64,000 nucleotides of DNA from Corynebacterium sp. p3-SID1056 (GCF_025152525.1 NZ_JALXXL010000011.1:8812-72811); one strand, 5' to 3'. Numbered from the stretch's first letter, positions 1 through 7,677 are shown. Translations and numbers: made by a program. The notes: a model not told the origin generated them from the sequence alone.

Positions 1-579
1 TTGCACGGCCCAAAGACCATAGTCTGCCACCTGTAGCCCCCATGAGGATTGCGCTGTCCACACGCACAGGGTGATATTTCTGTTGATTTGGGCGCACACA
101 TCGGCTACTGCTTCAGATGCAGCTCTCCGAGTGCTTTTTGTGCCGAACTCGGCGACGACAACGTAGAGTTCGTCCTCTGGCCGGGAAACCTGCAGCGCAA
201 CTTGCTTGAGATGAAGAAACCACGCGAGTTTATAGAGGCGCATTGGGCCATCTGCTCTGACGCCCGCATACGCATTCGCTTTCATCAGGAACGTTGTGTC
301 GAATCGCGGTGCTTGTTCCTGGATTAAGTGAAACATTTCATTTCGTGTCCTGGAAGAATCGTCGACTGCATGAAATCCCTTCGCAAGCGAAATTCCTTCC
401 TTTGCGCAACTTGCTCGCAAATGCAGACCTTGGAGTAGATCATCACCGTGGTGCTGTGTGTCAAAAGCTGCGGTCCCGAAACCGAAATATGTCGAGGCGC
501 CGCCTCCTCGTGGGTTGGGGGTGCCCTCGTAATCTAGGTTTCCAGTCTCATCCGCGTACAGGCAAACCCGCTTAGCCAT
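1..579 (-). CDS. DUF3800 domain protein, 3' end cut by window edge
   Basis: Reading the minus strand from the ATG at 577-579 gives an open frame that runs off position 1, about 193 residues visible. It begins MAKRVCLYADETGNLDYEG, the acidic 'ADETG' start typical of DUF3800, and near the edge carries QVADYGLWAVQ, the usual C-terminal 'aDyglWAvqR' motif, so only a few residues are probably missing. DUF3800 proteins have an RNase-H-like fold of unknown function and are common in mobile and defence-linked loci. The gene starts 14 bp after the methyltransferase stop on the same strand, so the two may be cotranscribed. No strong Shine-Dalgarno precedes the ATG. Family assignment is from motif recognition only. 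Confidence 0.75.
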   Translation of the reverse strand, partial: MAKRVCLYADETGNLDYEGTPNPRGGGASTYFGFGTAAFDTQHHGDDLLQGLHLRASCAKEGISLAKGFHAVDDSSRTRNEMFHLIQEQAPRFDTTFLMKANAYAGVRADGPMRLYKLAWFLHLKQVALQVSRPEDELYVVVAEFGTKSTRRAASEAVADVCAQINRNITLCVWTAQSSWGLQVADYGLWAVQ

Positions 580-593
580 CGTTGACCATTCGT

Positions 594-1181
594 CTACGCA
601 GGCCGCGCGAGCTGGGCGACAAGAAAGCTGGAGTCTGCGGTAAAAGGTGCAAGCTCCCAGCTCTCGTAGCAGTTCTGGACGTTGAACCCGACCTCTTCGG
701 CAGTGGCGAGAAAGTCGTCGAACGTCCAGCCGCGGCCTGCACCGAAACCTGCGAAGAGGCGGCCGCCAGGACGCAGCGTACGGAAAATGTTCGCGAGTGC
801 TGGCGCGCGGCCAGCCGGGTCGAGGAACCCCATAACATTGCCGGCGCAAACGGCGACGTCGACGTCATGCGCCGGTATTTCATCCTCGGACAGGTCGCCG
901 ACAACCCAGGTGGCGTCGGGGAAGTCCTGCTTGGCGTGAGTGATCAGGATCGGATCGACGTCGGTGCCGATCACTTCGTGCCCGCGCTTTGCAAGGTAGC
1001 CGCCCACGCGGCCGGTGCCGCAGCCGGCGTCGAGGATGCGGGCGTGGCGCGGCGCGACAGCGTCGATAAGCCTGGCTTCCCCGTCGATGTCTTTGCCCTG
1101 CGCGACGAAGGTCTTCCAGCGCTGGGCGTATCGCTCGGAGTGGGCGGGGTCTGCGGTGGTGATGTCTTTCCAGGTAGCCAT
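594..1181 (-). CDS. class I SAM-dependent methyltransferase
   Basis: A 195-residue protein starting MATWKDITTADPAHSERYAQ; an in-frame ATG ten codons upstream is less likely. Motif I is clear (ILDAGCGTGRVGGYLA, residues about 48-63), followed by an acidic loop end (VIGTDVDP) and GGRLFAGFGAG in the position of the late Rossmann strands. This is the Methyltransf_11/25 type fold that transfers a methyl group from S-adenosylmethionine; the substrate cannot be read from sequence. It lies upstream of the DUF3800 gene on the same strand and is divergent from the MauE-like gene. The start region is shared with a short divergent promoter zone (1182-1266). Confidence 0.85.
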   Translation of the reverse strand: MATWKDITTADPAHSERYAQRWKTFVAQGKDIDGEARLIDAVAPRHARILDAGCGTGRVGGYLAKRGHEVIGTDVDPILITHAKQDFPDATWVVGDLSEDEIPAHDVDVAVCAGNVMGFLDPAGRAPALANIFRTLRPGGRLFAGFGAGRGWTFDDFLATAEEVGFNVQNCYESWELAPFTADSSFLVAQLARPA

Positions 1182-1266
1182 GGGTCCGAGTATAGAACGA
1201 AAATAGATCACACCTTTGCAGATAAAAATGCAGACCCCGGGGCTCTGCTGCGCTACGCTGCTTAAT

Positions 1267-1764
1267 GTGACGACACAACTTTCCGCCGCCGCGTCCGGTG
1301 ATCAGCAGGCGCGCAGCACGCGCACGCTTGTGCTTGACGTGCTCTCGGCCGCAGCACGGTTCTTTATGGCATTCGTGTGGATCAAGGCTGCAATACCCAA
1401 AATTGGCAATGTGATGGAGATGACGCAGGCCATCGCCGCCTACGAAATCTTCACGCACGATTGGTCCTACTTGCTCGCGCAGTTGATCGGGCCGCTGGAG
1501 CTGGCGGGCGGACTCTTGCTTCTGCTGGGGATTAAGTTGCGGCCGGCCGGCTGGATTTCGATCGTGGTGCTCGTCCTATTTATTGTCGGGCTGCTGTCGG
1601 CGTGGCAGCGCGGTCTCGAAATTGATTGCGGGTGCTTCGATCCGAGCGCCGACGCCACCGAAGGGCCGAGCTTGCTACTTGTAGCCGCGCGTGACGTGGT
1701 CTTTATCGCAATCACCGCGTTCATGGTGTACCGCCCGTTCAAGCGATTTGCCATCTACCCGTAG
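1267..1764 (+). CDS. MauE/DoxX family redox-associated membrane protein
   Basis: A 165-residue integral membrane protein with four predicted helices (ARFFMAFVWIKAAIPKIG, LLAQLIGPLELAGGLLLLLG, GWISIVVLVLFIVGLLSAW, DVVFIAITAFMVY). A conserved Cys pair sits in the loop EIDCGCFDPSAD, as in MauE-type proteins that pass disulfides to periplasmic thiol proteins. The GTG at 1267 is chosen because TACGCT (1254-1259) lies exactly 7 nt upstream, giving a leaderless start; the longer ORF from 1216 has no such support. The next gene encodes a membrane-anchored DsbA-like protein, which suggests the two form an oxidative-folding pair (inference). Confidence 0.8.
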   Translation: MTTQLSAAASGDQQARSTRTLVLDVLSAAARFFMAFVWIKAAIPKIGNVMEMTQAIAAYEIFTHDWSYLLAQLIGPLELAGGLLLLLGIKLRPAGWISIVVLVLFIVGLLSAWQRGLEIDCGCFDPSADATEGPSLLLVAARDVVFIAITAFMVYRPFKRFAIYP

Positions 1765-1859
1765 CTGTGGTGCGTGCCGTATAATCCGCTGCGTACCTCC
1801 GTGCGCGCGGGCGCACTTCGCGCATCACCCGCATTTTCAAAGATTGAGGAGAATCCACA

Positions 1860-2603
1860 TTGACCACCCGTAAGGTGCAAAACCCGAACTCGAAGGGCGG
1901 CGCCGGCTTCGTCTGGGCCATCGTGGCCGTTATCGCGATCGCGCTGTTGGTGATTGGCATCATCGTCTACAACGGTAAGAGCGACCGGAAAGACGCGATC
2001 GCCGAGGAGATGCTCGACACCGAGGGAATCACCGCCACCTGGAACGAGGGTGAGGACTTCATCACTCTGTCCGGCGAAGGTGCCACGGACGCGCCGAAGG
2101 CGGACCTCTTCGAGGACTTTTCGTGCTCCTACTGTGCGGAACTCGAGGTTGAAACCGGTGAGCCGATGCTGGAGGCGCTGAAGGCCGGGGAGATCGCGGT
2201 TGACTTGCGCCCGATGGTGTTCTTGGACGGGCAGCAGCAGGCGTACACCCCAGGCCACTCCACGGCTTCGGCCTCGGCGATGCTCGCCTTGTTCGCACAC
2301 GGTGAGACTGCACCTGCGCTGAACCTGCGTTACTACCTGTTCGAGAACCAGGAGGACGTGTACAAGAAGCTCGAGACGGCTGACCTGGCTGACCTGGCGG
2401 CAGACTACGGCGCTTCCGATGCGGCGCTGCAGGATATTCGCGACGAGAAGTACGCGGAGGCAGCTAAGGAGATGTCGGATGCCAACCTGAAGCTTCAGGA
2501 AGAGCGTGCCGGTGAAGCATGGACCCCGCGCGTCATGCTCGACGAAAAGGATATCGACGGCGATGTCGGCCAGTGGGTCGAGACCCTCAAGGCCAGCAAG
2601 TAG
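1860..2603 (+). CDS. membrane-anchored DsbA-like thioredoxin-fold protein
   Basis: A 247-residue protein starting at TTG 1860 with GAGGAGA about 7 nt upstream. One N-terminal anchor helix (GFVWAIVAVIAIALLVIGIIVY, residues about 18-40) is followed by an extracytoplasmic DsbA-type thioredoxin domain with the CxxC site CSYC in FEDFSCSYCAELE, and a helical insertion (residues about 140-215). The C-terminal part contains WTPRVMLDEKDIDGD, consistent with the cis-Pro region of DsbA folds. It should act in the cell envelope as a thiol-disulfide oxidoreductase. It follows the MauE-like gene by 95 bp and is followed by a hairpin at 2620-2653. Confidence 0.85.
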   Translation: MTTRKVQNPNSKGGAGFVWAIVAVIAIALLVIGIIVYNGKSDRKDAIAEEMLDTEGITATWNEGEDFITLSGEGATDAPKADLFEDFSCSYCAELEVETGEPMLEALKAGEIAVDLRPMVFLDGQQQAYTPGHSTASASAMLALFAHGETAPALNLRYYLFENQEDVYKKLETADLADLAADYGASDAALQDIRDEKYAEAAKEMSDANLKLQEERAGEAWTPRVMLDEKDIDGDVGQWVETLKASK

Positions 2604-2619
2604 GCTGTAGTGCGCGTAC

Positions 2620-2653
2620 GCGCCCGCAGGCGATTTGGTTCGCTTGCGGGCGC
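2620..2653 (+). terminator. GC-rich hairpin after DsbA-like gene
   Basis: GCGCCCGCAGGCGA pairs with TTCGCTTGCGGGCGC across a short loop, about 12-13 bp of near-perfect stem starting 17 nt after the stop. There is no T-tract on the 3' side, so termination strength is uncertain. Confidence 0.5.
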
Positions 2654-2712
2654 GCGTGTATATTTAGCGAAGTGCTTCGCGCCGGTCTTCCCGGGGCAAG
2701 CAGACCCGATTT

Positions 2713-2785
2713 GGGGCTATGGCGCAGTTGGTAGCGCACCACACTGGCAGTGTGGGGGTCACGGGTTCGAATCCCGTTAGCTCCA
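2713..2785 (+). tRNA. tRNA-Ala (GGC), copy 1
   Basis: 73-nt cloverleaf: acceptor GGGGCTA/TAGCTCC (one G-T wobble), D-arm GCGC AGTTGGTA GCGC, anticodon stem CCACA/TGTGG with loop CTGGCAG (anticodon GGC), T-arm CGGGTTCGAATCCCG, discriminator A. CCA is not encoded. Confidence 0.97.
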
Positions 2786-2811
2786 CTTCTACAACTTCAT
2801 ACCGTCTTGAC

Positions 2812-2884
2812 GGGGCTATGGCGCAGTTGGTAGCGCACCACACTGGCAGTGTGGGGGTCACGGGTTCGAATCCCGTTAGCTCCA
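2812..2884 (+). tRNA. tRNA-Ala (GGC), copy 2
   Basis: Identical in all 73 nt to the copy that starts 99 bp upstream; the spacer between them is unrelated. The pair reads GCC, a frequent Ala codon in this GC-rich genome. Confidence 0.97.
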
Positions 2885-2890
2885 CTTCGT

Positions 2891-2930
2891 GAAAACGCTG
2901 CCCGGCCGAAACTGTCAGGCAGCGTTTTCT
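2891..2930. terminator. bidirectional terminator after tRNA-Ala pair
   Basis: GAAAACGCTGCC pairs perfectly with GGCAGCGTTTTC around a 16-nt loop; the A-run on one side and T-run on the other let it serve both the tRNA transcript and the convergent small lipoprotein gene. Confidence 0.85.
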
Positions 2931-2944
2931 TGCTCAGGGGTGAG

Positions 2945-3248
2945 CTAGCGTGCGGCTTGGCGCATGCCGTCGAAATAGGCGTTGCCGTCGCCGCCGATGT
3001 AGCAGGGGCTGGACTGCACGGGCCACATACCACGGGTTTGCTCGCAGGTGTTGAGCGAGCCGTAGGGGCCCATGGTCGCGTATTCCATCTGCGGGCCTGC
3101 CTGCTGCTGTTGTTGCTGCTGAGCAGCCTGTTCCGCGGCAGCTTGTTCCGCTGCGGCCTGTTCAGCAGGAGGATGAGTCCCCGCACCCGACCAGAGCGCA
3201 TGCGACGGTGGCGAGGGCAATGGGGAAGCTTGTAATTTTGTTGGGCAT
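2945..3248 (-). pseudogene. small lipoprotein with a 1-nt frameshift after the signal peptide
   Basis: From ATG 3246-3248 the minus strand encodes MPNKITSFPIALATVACA followed by LVGCG, a classical lipoprotein signal with lipobox LVGC, but this frame stops nine codons after the lipobox Cys counting the TGA. The +1 frame then continues THPPAEQAAAEQAAAEQ, a Gln/Ala-rich linker with seven Gln in a row, and ends TCEQTRG...SSPCYIGGDGNAYFDGMRQAAR. Removing one G from the GGGG run (3179-3182) fuses the halves into a 100-residue protein. TAAACT lies 7 nt upstream of the ATG (leaderless), supporting this start. Either an inactivating indel, a phase-variable tract or a sequencing error. Function unknown. 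Confidence 0.75.
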
Positions 3249-3310
3249 AGCGTGGAGTTTACTCAATGCTCACCCAGCGGGCGCGGTGTTTGCCCACTAC
3301 GGTGGGGCCC

Positions 3311-3790
3311 ATGGACGGTTTGCAGTTCCACGAGATTGATTCGCCGATCGGAAAGCTGGGCCTTGTTATTTCGAACAGGGGAGTGGCGAAAGTCATGTTC
3401 GAGGCCGACGGCATTGAGGCTGAGCGGGAGCGTATCGCCGAGCCAGCTGAAGTACCGCTCGCCGCGCACCAGCTCACGGAGTACTTTGCGGGCAGGCGGC
3501 AGCGCTTCACGGTGCCGCTCGACTTCCGTTTCGCCACGGATTTCCACCGCCAGGTCCTCGAAGCGCTCGCCCGCGTGCCTTTCGGTCGCACCACCACGTA
3601 CAAGGAGCTTGCCGAGCAGGTTGGCAATCCGAAAGCGGTGCGCGCAGTCGGGAGCGCGTGCGCGCGCAACCCCTTGCCACTGCTCGTTCCCTGTCACCGG
3701 GTGCTGCGCGCCGACGGGTCGCTCGGCGGCTATCGTGGCGGCGAGCAAGCCAAGCGATTCCTACTTGCTTTGGAGGGCACCGATGTCTGA
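3311..3790 (+). CDS. ogt: methylated-DNA-[protein]-cysteine S-methyltransferase
   Basis: 159 residues starting MDGLQFHEIDSPIGKLGL. The C-terminal domain carries the suicide active site LVPCHRVL (Cys128) preceded by VPFGRTTTYKELAEQVGNPKA and followed by LGGYRGGEQAKRFLL, the standard Ogt/MGMT pattern that removes alkyl groups from O6-alkylguanine. Start chosen at 3311 because TACGGT (3298-3303) sits 7 nt upstream with no ribosome site, a leaderless arrangement. Its stop overlaps the start of the fructosamine kinase by 8 nt, so they form an operon. Confidence 0.93.
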   Translation: MDGLQFHEIDSPIGKLGLVISNRGVAKVMFEADGIEAERERIAEPAEVPLAAHQLTEYFAGRRQRFTVPLDFRFATDFHRQVLEALARVPFGRTTTYKELAEQVGNPKAVRAVGSACARNPLPLLVPCHRVLRADGSLGGYRGGEQAKRFLLALEGTDV

Positions 3791-4559
3791 GGCATTTCTC
3801 AAACGGGGCAGCGCGCCGGGGTCGGCGGCGGCCGAAGCCGCGGGGCTCCGTTGGCTGCGCGAGGGATCGTCGGCGGTGGTCGAGGTGCTTTCGCTTGACG
3901 ACGCCGCGAATACCCTCACCATCGAAACGGTGCAATCCGCACGCCCCACTGCAGAGGCGGCGGCACGCGCTGGCCGCGAGCTGGCGGCGATCCACGCCGC
4001 TGGCACAAGGGCTTTTGGGGCCCCGCCGACGGGGTGGGATGGGCCGAACTTCATCGGCCGGCTCGAGCAGGAGTGCACCCCGACGAAGCGCTGGGCCGAC
4101 TTCTACGTGCACCAGCGGGTGCTGCCGTTTGCCCGCTCCGCATACGAGGTCGGAAACCTGGACGCGCGCGGGCTCGAAGTGGTTACCCGTGCGTGCGATG
4201 CGTTGCTAGCAGAAGACGAGGATGCTCCGCTCGCACGCATCCACGGCGACCTGTGGGCAGGCAACCTGTTGTTTAGCCCTGATGGCCCCCGTTTTATCGA
4301 CCCTGCCGCGCACGGTGGTCACCCGCTCACCGACATCGCAATGTTGGAGCTGTTCGGTGCCCCCTATCTCGATGCGATCGTGGACGGCTACGCGCGCGCC
4401 GGTGGGGTGCTCGGCAGCGTCGCAACCGCGGACGCCTGGCGCGCTCGTATCCCGATCCACCAGCTCCACCCGCTTGCGGTGCATGCGACCACGCACGGTC
4501 CTAGCTACGCGTCCGCGTTGGTCCGCGCCGCGCACGACACCCTTGACGTGGTGAGATAG
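3783..4559 (+). CDS. fructosamine kinase family protein
   Basis: 258 residues. The aminoglycoside-phosphotransferase-like kinase core is visible: LARIHGDLWAGNLLFSPDG (catalytic loop HGDLWxxN), then FIDPAAHGGHPLTDIAMLELFG (the DPA/G motif and downstream acidic helix), a pattern specific for fructosamine/ketosamine-3-kinases that phosphorylate glycated amines for repair. It begins inside the last codons of ogt. Pairing of a DNA alkyl-repair gene with a glycation-repair kinase suggests a small damage-repair operon (inference). The long upstream extension of the ORF to 3252 is not coding. Confidence 0.88.
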   Translation: MSEAFLKRGSAPGSAAAEAAGLRWLREGSSAVVEVLSLDDAANTLTIETVQSARPTAEAAARAGRELAAIHAAGTRAFGAPPTGWDGPNFIGRLEQECTPTKRWADFYVHQRVLPFARSAYEVGNLDARGLEVVTRACDALLAEDEDAPLARIHGDLWAGNLLFSPDGPRFIDPAAHGGHPLTDIAMLELFGAPYLDAIVDGYARAGGVLGSVATADAWRARIPIHQLHPLAVHATTHGPSYASALVRAAHDTLDVVR

Positions 4560-4563
4560 GGCG

Positions 4564-5400
4564 TCAGCGCCACCAGCCATCCCGCGGCCCCGGCGGCAGG
4601 TGGCGCTTGTGCTGGCCGACGCGCCAGAGGTGGGCCAGGCGCTTCGCTGCTTCGGGCGGGACGGGCTTGTCTTCCAGGTAGTCGTCGATAAGCGCATAGC
4701 TGATGCCGAGTGCTTCCTCGTCGGGCAGCGCCGGGCGATCTTCCTCGAGGTCTGCGGTGGGGACCTTTTCCCACAGCCGCGGGGTCGCGCCGAGGTGTTT
4801 GAGCAGCGCGGCGCCTTGGCGCTTGTTCAATCCGGCGAGCGGGACGAGGTCGGCTGCGCCGTCGCCGAACTTGGTGAAGAACCCGGTGACGTTCTCCGCA
4901 GCGTGGTCGGTGCCAATGACCAGGCAGCCTCGCTCCCCGGCGATCGCGTACTGGGCGACCATGCGCACACGCGCCTTCACGTTGCCCTTGTTGAAGTCGC
5001 CGAGACCGGCCAGCCCAAGCGCGCCGGCGGCCTGAGCGTCGAGGGCGTCGGTAGCGGGCTTGATGTCTACAGTGACTGTCTCGTCCGGCTGGATGAACTC
5101 GAGCGCGAGCTGCGCGTCGTCTTCGTCCGCCTGCACCCCGTAGGGCAGGCGGACAGCGATAAATGTCGCCTCCGCGCCGCTTGCGCGACGCTGTTCCACG
5201 GCGAGTTGCGCGAGCCGGCCTGCGAGCGTGGAGTCCTGCCCGCCAGAAATGCCGAGCACGAACCCCTTTGCTCCGGTGGCGGCGAGGTAATCGGCGAGGA
5301 AGTCGACGCGAGTGCGCACTTCCGTGTCTGTATCGATCAAGGGGCGGGTACCCAGGGCTTTTATGATCTCTGACTGCAGGTTTTCTTGCTGGTAAGACAT
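4564..5400 (-). CDS. nadE: ammonia-dependent NAD(+) synthetase
   Basis: 278 residues. The ATP-pyrophosphatase P-loop is [20 protein letters not shown] (about residues 48-66), and later blocks [22 protein letters not shown] and [21 protein letters not shown] are characteristic of NadE, which amidates nicotinate adenine dinucleotide to NAD. No glutaminase domain is present, so the enzyme uses ammonia. TACGAT lies 7 nt before the ATG at 5400, indicating a leaderless start at MSYQQENL rather than the upstream ATGs at 5409 and 5424. It is convergent with the kinase gene (4-bp gap) and divergent from the sugar porter. Confidence 0.93.
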   Translation of the reverse strand: MSYQQENLQSEIIKALGTRPLIDTDTEVRTRVDFLADYLAATGAKGFVLGISGGQDSTLAGRLAQLAVEQRRASGAEATFIAVRLPYGVQADEDDAQLALEFIQPDETVTVDIKPATDALDAQAAGALGLAGLGDFNKGNVKARVRMVAQYAIAGERGCLVIGTDHAAENVTGFFTKFGDGAADLVPLAGLNKRQGAALLKHLGATPRLWEKVPTADLEEDRPALPDEEALGISYALIDDYLEDKPVPPEAAKRLAHLWRVGQHKRHLPPGPRDGWWR

Positions 5401-5435
5401 GACATTCATCGTAGCGGCCACCAAGATGAGTGTTC

Positions 5436-6839
5436 ATGGTTCAAAACACACGTTCCCGTGCCGGCGACACGCAGCGTTACGTGCGCACTGTTGCCGCGAC
5501 CGCCGCGCTTGGCGGTCTGTTATTTGGTTATGACACCGGTGTGATGAGTGGTGCGCTGCTCTACATCACCCCTGAGTTCGGCATGACGCCCAGCCAGGAG
5601 GGCCTGGTGACCTCCATGCTGCTCGTGGGCGCGGCGATCGGCGCGCTCGGCGGCGGGGCGATCGCCGACGCGTTGGGCAGGCGCCGCACGCTGATTGTCG
5701 GCGGCGTGCTGTTCATCCTTGGGTCGATCTGGTGCGCGCTCGCCGGCGGCATCGGTGCACTTGCGGCAGCGCGCACCTTCCTCGGCGTGGGCGTCGGCGG
5801 GGTGTCCATTGTTACCCCCATGTATATCGCGGAGATGTCGCCGGCGAAGGTTCGCGGCAAGCTCGTGTCGCTCAACACCCTGATGATTGTCGTGGGTCAG
5901 CTGGTTGCCTACCTGGTTAACTCGCTGCTCGCGCGCACGGGCAGCTGGGAGTGGATGCTCGGCCTGGCCGCGGTGCCGGGCGCGGCGCTGGCCATTGGCA
6001 TGTTCCTGCTGCCGGAGACGCCGCTGTGGCAGGCCCGTCGCGGCGCGCGCGCGAAGGCAGAGGCCACTGCGGCGCGGATCGGGATGAGCGCGTCGGAGCT
6101 CGAGGAGCTTTTGGCTAACGACGCCCGCACGCGCCAGGCCGCCTCTCGCGGTGAGTGGCGCACGCTGCGGAAAACGAAGTGGCTGCGCTCGACCGTGATC
6201 GTCGCCGCGCTGCTCGGTATTACCCAGCAGGTCACGGGCGTCAACGCGATCGTCTACTTCGCGCCGACGATGATGAACGCCGTGGGTCTGTCCACCGAGA
6301 ACGCCGTGTACACCTCGATCGTCATCGGGCTGGTGTCTGTGGTGGCCTGCTGGGTGGGCCTGCAGGTGGTGGACAAGATCGGCCGCACGCGTCTGTTGCT
6401 CATCGGCCTAATTGGCAACGTGGTCTTCCTCGTCGCGTTGGCCGTGATGTACCGTGCAGCCGAGAACAACGCGGGTTTGGCGTTGGTGGCGCTTGCGTGC
6501 ATGGCGGGCTTCATTGCCTCTCAGCAGGCGGCGGTGTCGCCGACGACGTGGCTGCTTATTTCCGAGCTCGTACCCCCGCAGGTGCGCGGCGTCGGCATGG
6601 GCCTGGCTGGCCTGGCGCTGTGGGTCATGAACTGGGTTGTGGCCCAGTTCTTCCTCCCGCTTGTCGACGCCACGTCCGCGACGTTTAGCTTCCTGCTCTT
6701 CGCCGTCTTTGGCGTGGTGGCCGCAGTCTTCGTGCGGCGCCAGGTCCCGGAGACGATGGGCCGAAGCCTGGATGAGGTCGCGGATGAAATGCACGAGCGC
6801 TTTGATCCCGGGTTTGGTAACCAGGCAAAGAGCGTGTAA
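5436..6839 (+). CDS. MFS sugar porter family transporter
   Basis: About 467 residues with 12 predicted membrane helices. Sugar-porter signatures are present: GGLLFGYDTGVMSGAL in helix 1, DALGRRRTLIVGGVL after helix 2, PMYIAEMSPAKVRGKLVSL, LPETPLWQARRG before the central loop, QQVTGVNAIVYFAPT in helix 7, and PETMGRSLDEV at the C-terminus. Such proteins take up sugars or polyols, usually by proton symport; the substrate is not evident. The frame also allows GTG at 5430; ATG 5436 is used here. A solitary gene between nadE and rpmJ. Confidence 0.88.
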   Translation: MVQNTRSRAGDTQRYVRTVAATAALGGLLFGYDTGVMSGALLYITPEFGMTPSQEGLVTSMLLVGAAIGALGGGAIADALGRRRTLIVGGVLFILGSIWCALAGGIGALAAARTFLGVGVGGVSIVTPMYIAEMSPAKVRGKLVSLNTLMIVVGQLVAYLVNSLLARTGSWEWMLGLAAVPGAALAIGMFLLPETPLWQARRGARAKAEATAARIGMSASELEELLANDARTRQAASRGEWRTLRKTKWLRSTVIVAALLGITQQVTGVNAIVYFAPTMMNAVGLSTENAVYTSIVIGLVSVVACWVGLQVVDKIGRTRLLLIGLIGNVVFLVALAVMYRAAENNAGLALVALACMAGFIASQQAAVSPTTWLLISELVPPQVRGVGMGLAGLALWVMNWVVAQFFLPLVDATSATFSFLLFAVFGVVAAVFVRRQVPETMGRSLDEVADEMHERFDPGFGNQAKSV

Positions 6840-6958
6840 CCTTATTCGACGTGTCGCGACCCGGCACGCCCCGACACTCGCACAACACGCTGTGAGTGTG
6901 TGGTGGTTGGCCCGCAGGTCGTAAGAGCAATGCAACTTCGAGAAGAAAGGAGCGCCCG

Positions 6959-7081
6959 ATGAAGGTCCGCAAGTCGCTTCGGTCGCTGAAGAACAAGCCG
7001 GGCGCCCAGGTCGTGCGTCGCCGCGGCAAGGTCTACGTGATCAACAAGAAGGAGCCGCGCTTCAAGGCTCGCCAGGGCTAG
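6959..7081 (+). CDS. rpmJ: 50S ribosomal protein L36, C-minus (type B) form
   Basis: 40 residues, [23 protein letters not shown]..., preceded by GAAAGGAG at about 8 nt. The zinc-binding Cys/His residues of the classical L36 are absent, so this is the C-minus paralogue that replaces the zinc-containing form in some bacteria when zinc is scarce. I saw no convincing Zur palindrome upstream. A strong terminator follows at 7092-7138. Confidence 0.95.
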   Translation: MKVRKSLRSLKNKPGAQVVRRRGKVYVINKKEPRFKARQG

Positions 7082-7091
7082 ATCCCTCGCT

Positions 7092-7138
7092 CGGCGCACG
7101 GCGTCGCACCTTGTGCGTGCGATACCGTGCGCCGTTTT
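7092..7138 (+). terminator. rho-independent terminator of rpmJ
   Basis: CGGCGCACGG pairs perfectly with CCGTGCGCCG followed by TTTT; starts 11 nt after the rpmJ stop. Confidence 0.85.
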
Positions 7139-7140
7139 GC

Positions 7141-7182
7141 TGCCCCGTCACCGACCGGATGTGCTCCGGCGGTGGCGGGGCA
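7141..7182. repeat. second GC-rich hairpin downstream of rpmJ
   Basis: TGCCCCGTCACCG pairs with CGGTGGCGGGGCA (13 bp, one G-T wobble) three bases after the first terminator. Probably a back-up terminator insulating the nrd promoter region; no long T-tract. Confidence 0.55.
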
Positions 7183-7258
7183 GTTGTCGTTTGATGAAAT
7201 TAAATAGCACCCGTGTAAGCCATTTTTCACCGAGAAATCACATGGAAGTGGTTATAGC

Positions 7259-7274
7259 GAACTACATGTAGGTA
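7259..7274. promoter_or_regulatory. NrdR-like box 1 (upstream of nrdHIE)
   Basis: The 10-bp perfect palindrome CTACATGTAG (7262-7271) fits the core of the published NrdR consensus acaCwAtATaTwGtgt at all invariant C, A, A-T, T and G positions. It lies 173 bp upstream of nrdH, consistent with deoxynucleotide-responsive repression by NrdR. Confidence 0.7.
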
Positions 7275-7311
7275 AGCCGGAGGTGCCAACCTGGGAATAC
7301 CACCCCTGTAA

Positions 7312-7327
7312 CTACTACATGTAGTGT
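7312..7327. promoter_or_regulatory. NrdR-like box 2 (upstream of nrdHIE)
   Basis: ACTACATGTAGT is a 12-bp perfect palindrome extended on its right side by GT to match the NrdR consensus half TwGtgt exactly. It repeats the core of box 1 with a centre-to-centre distance of 53 bp, five helical turns, and ends 25 bp before the putative -10. Confidence 0.75.
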
Positions 7328-7330
7328 CAG

Positions 7331-7357
7331 TTGCCAGAAATCCCCCCAAGGTATAGT
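7331..7357 (+). promoter_or_regulatory. candidate nrdHIE promoter
   Basis: TATAGT at 7352-7357 is a good -10 element; TTGCCA at 7331-7336 could serve as a weak -35 with a short 15-bp spacer. The second NrdR-like box abuts it, so repressor binding would block polymerase. The predicted leader to nrdH is about 80 nt. Confidence 0.5.
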
Positions 7358-7443
7358 GTTTGTTGGTGTTGCGCCGGCAAGGCTCGGTGCCCAATATTTT
7401 TCAGTCAGCTTCCCGCAAACGCTACAGAAAGAGCCCACAGGTT

Positions 7444-7677
7444 ATGTCTTCTATCACCGTGTACACGAAGCCCGCTTGCATGCAGTGCAAGGCAACCACC
7501 AAGGCCCTCGATAAGGCTGGCCTGGAGTACTCCCTCGTTGACATCTCCGTGGACGAGGAGGCGCGTGACTACGTGATGGCACTGGGCTACCTGCAGGCCC
7601 CGATCGTCGAGGTCGACGGGGAGCACTGGTCCGGTTTCCGCCCGGACCGCATCCGCGGCATCCACTCCGCAGCGTAA
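7444..7677 (+). CDS. nrdH: glutaredoxin-like protein NrdH
   Basis: 77 residues, MSSITVYTKPACMQCKATTKALDKAG..., with the redox site CMQC at residues 12-15 and the C-terminal substrate-binding segment SGFRPDRIRGI typical of NrdH-redoxins (WSGFRPD). It reduces the class Ib ribonucleotide reductase NrdE using thioredoxin reductase or mycothiol systems. First gene of nrdHIE; the longer ORF upstream to 7360 is not supported. Confidence 0.95.
   Translation: MSSITVYTKPACMQCKATTKALDKAGLEYSLVDISVDEEARDYVMALGYLQAPIVEVDGEHWSGFRPDRIRGIHSAA

Noticed and set aside
2664..3201. Minus-strand ORFs with ELTGFEPVTPTLPV and NGIRTRDPHTASVV
   Set aside because: They are the antisense of the two tRNA-Ala genes, a well-known source of false proteins.
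2945..3220. Intact 91-residue protein starting MPSPPSHALWSG
   Set aside because: That N-terminus is out of frame with the lipoprotein signal upstream; the frameshift interpretation fits the promoter and lipobox better.
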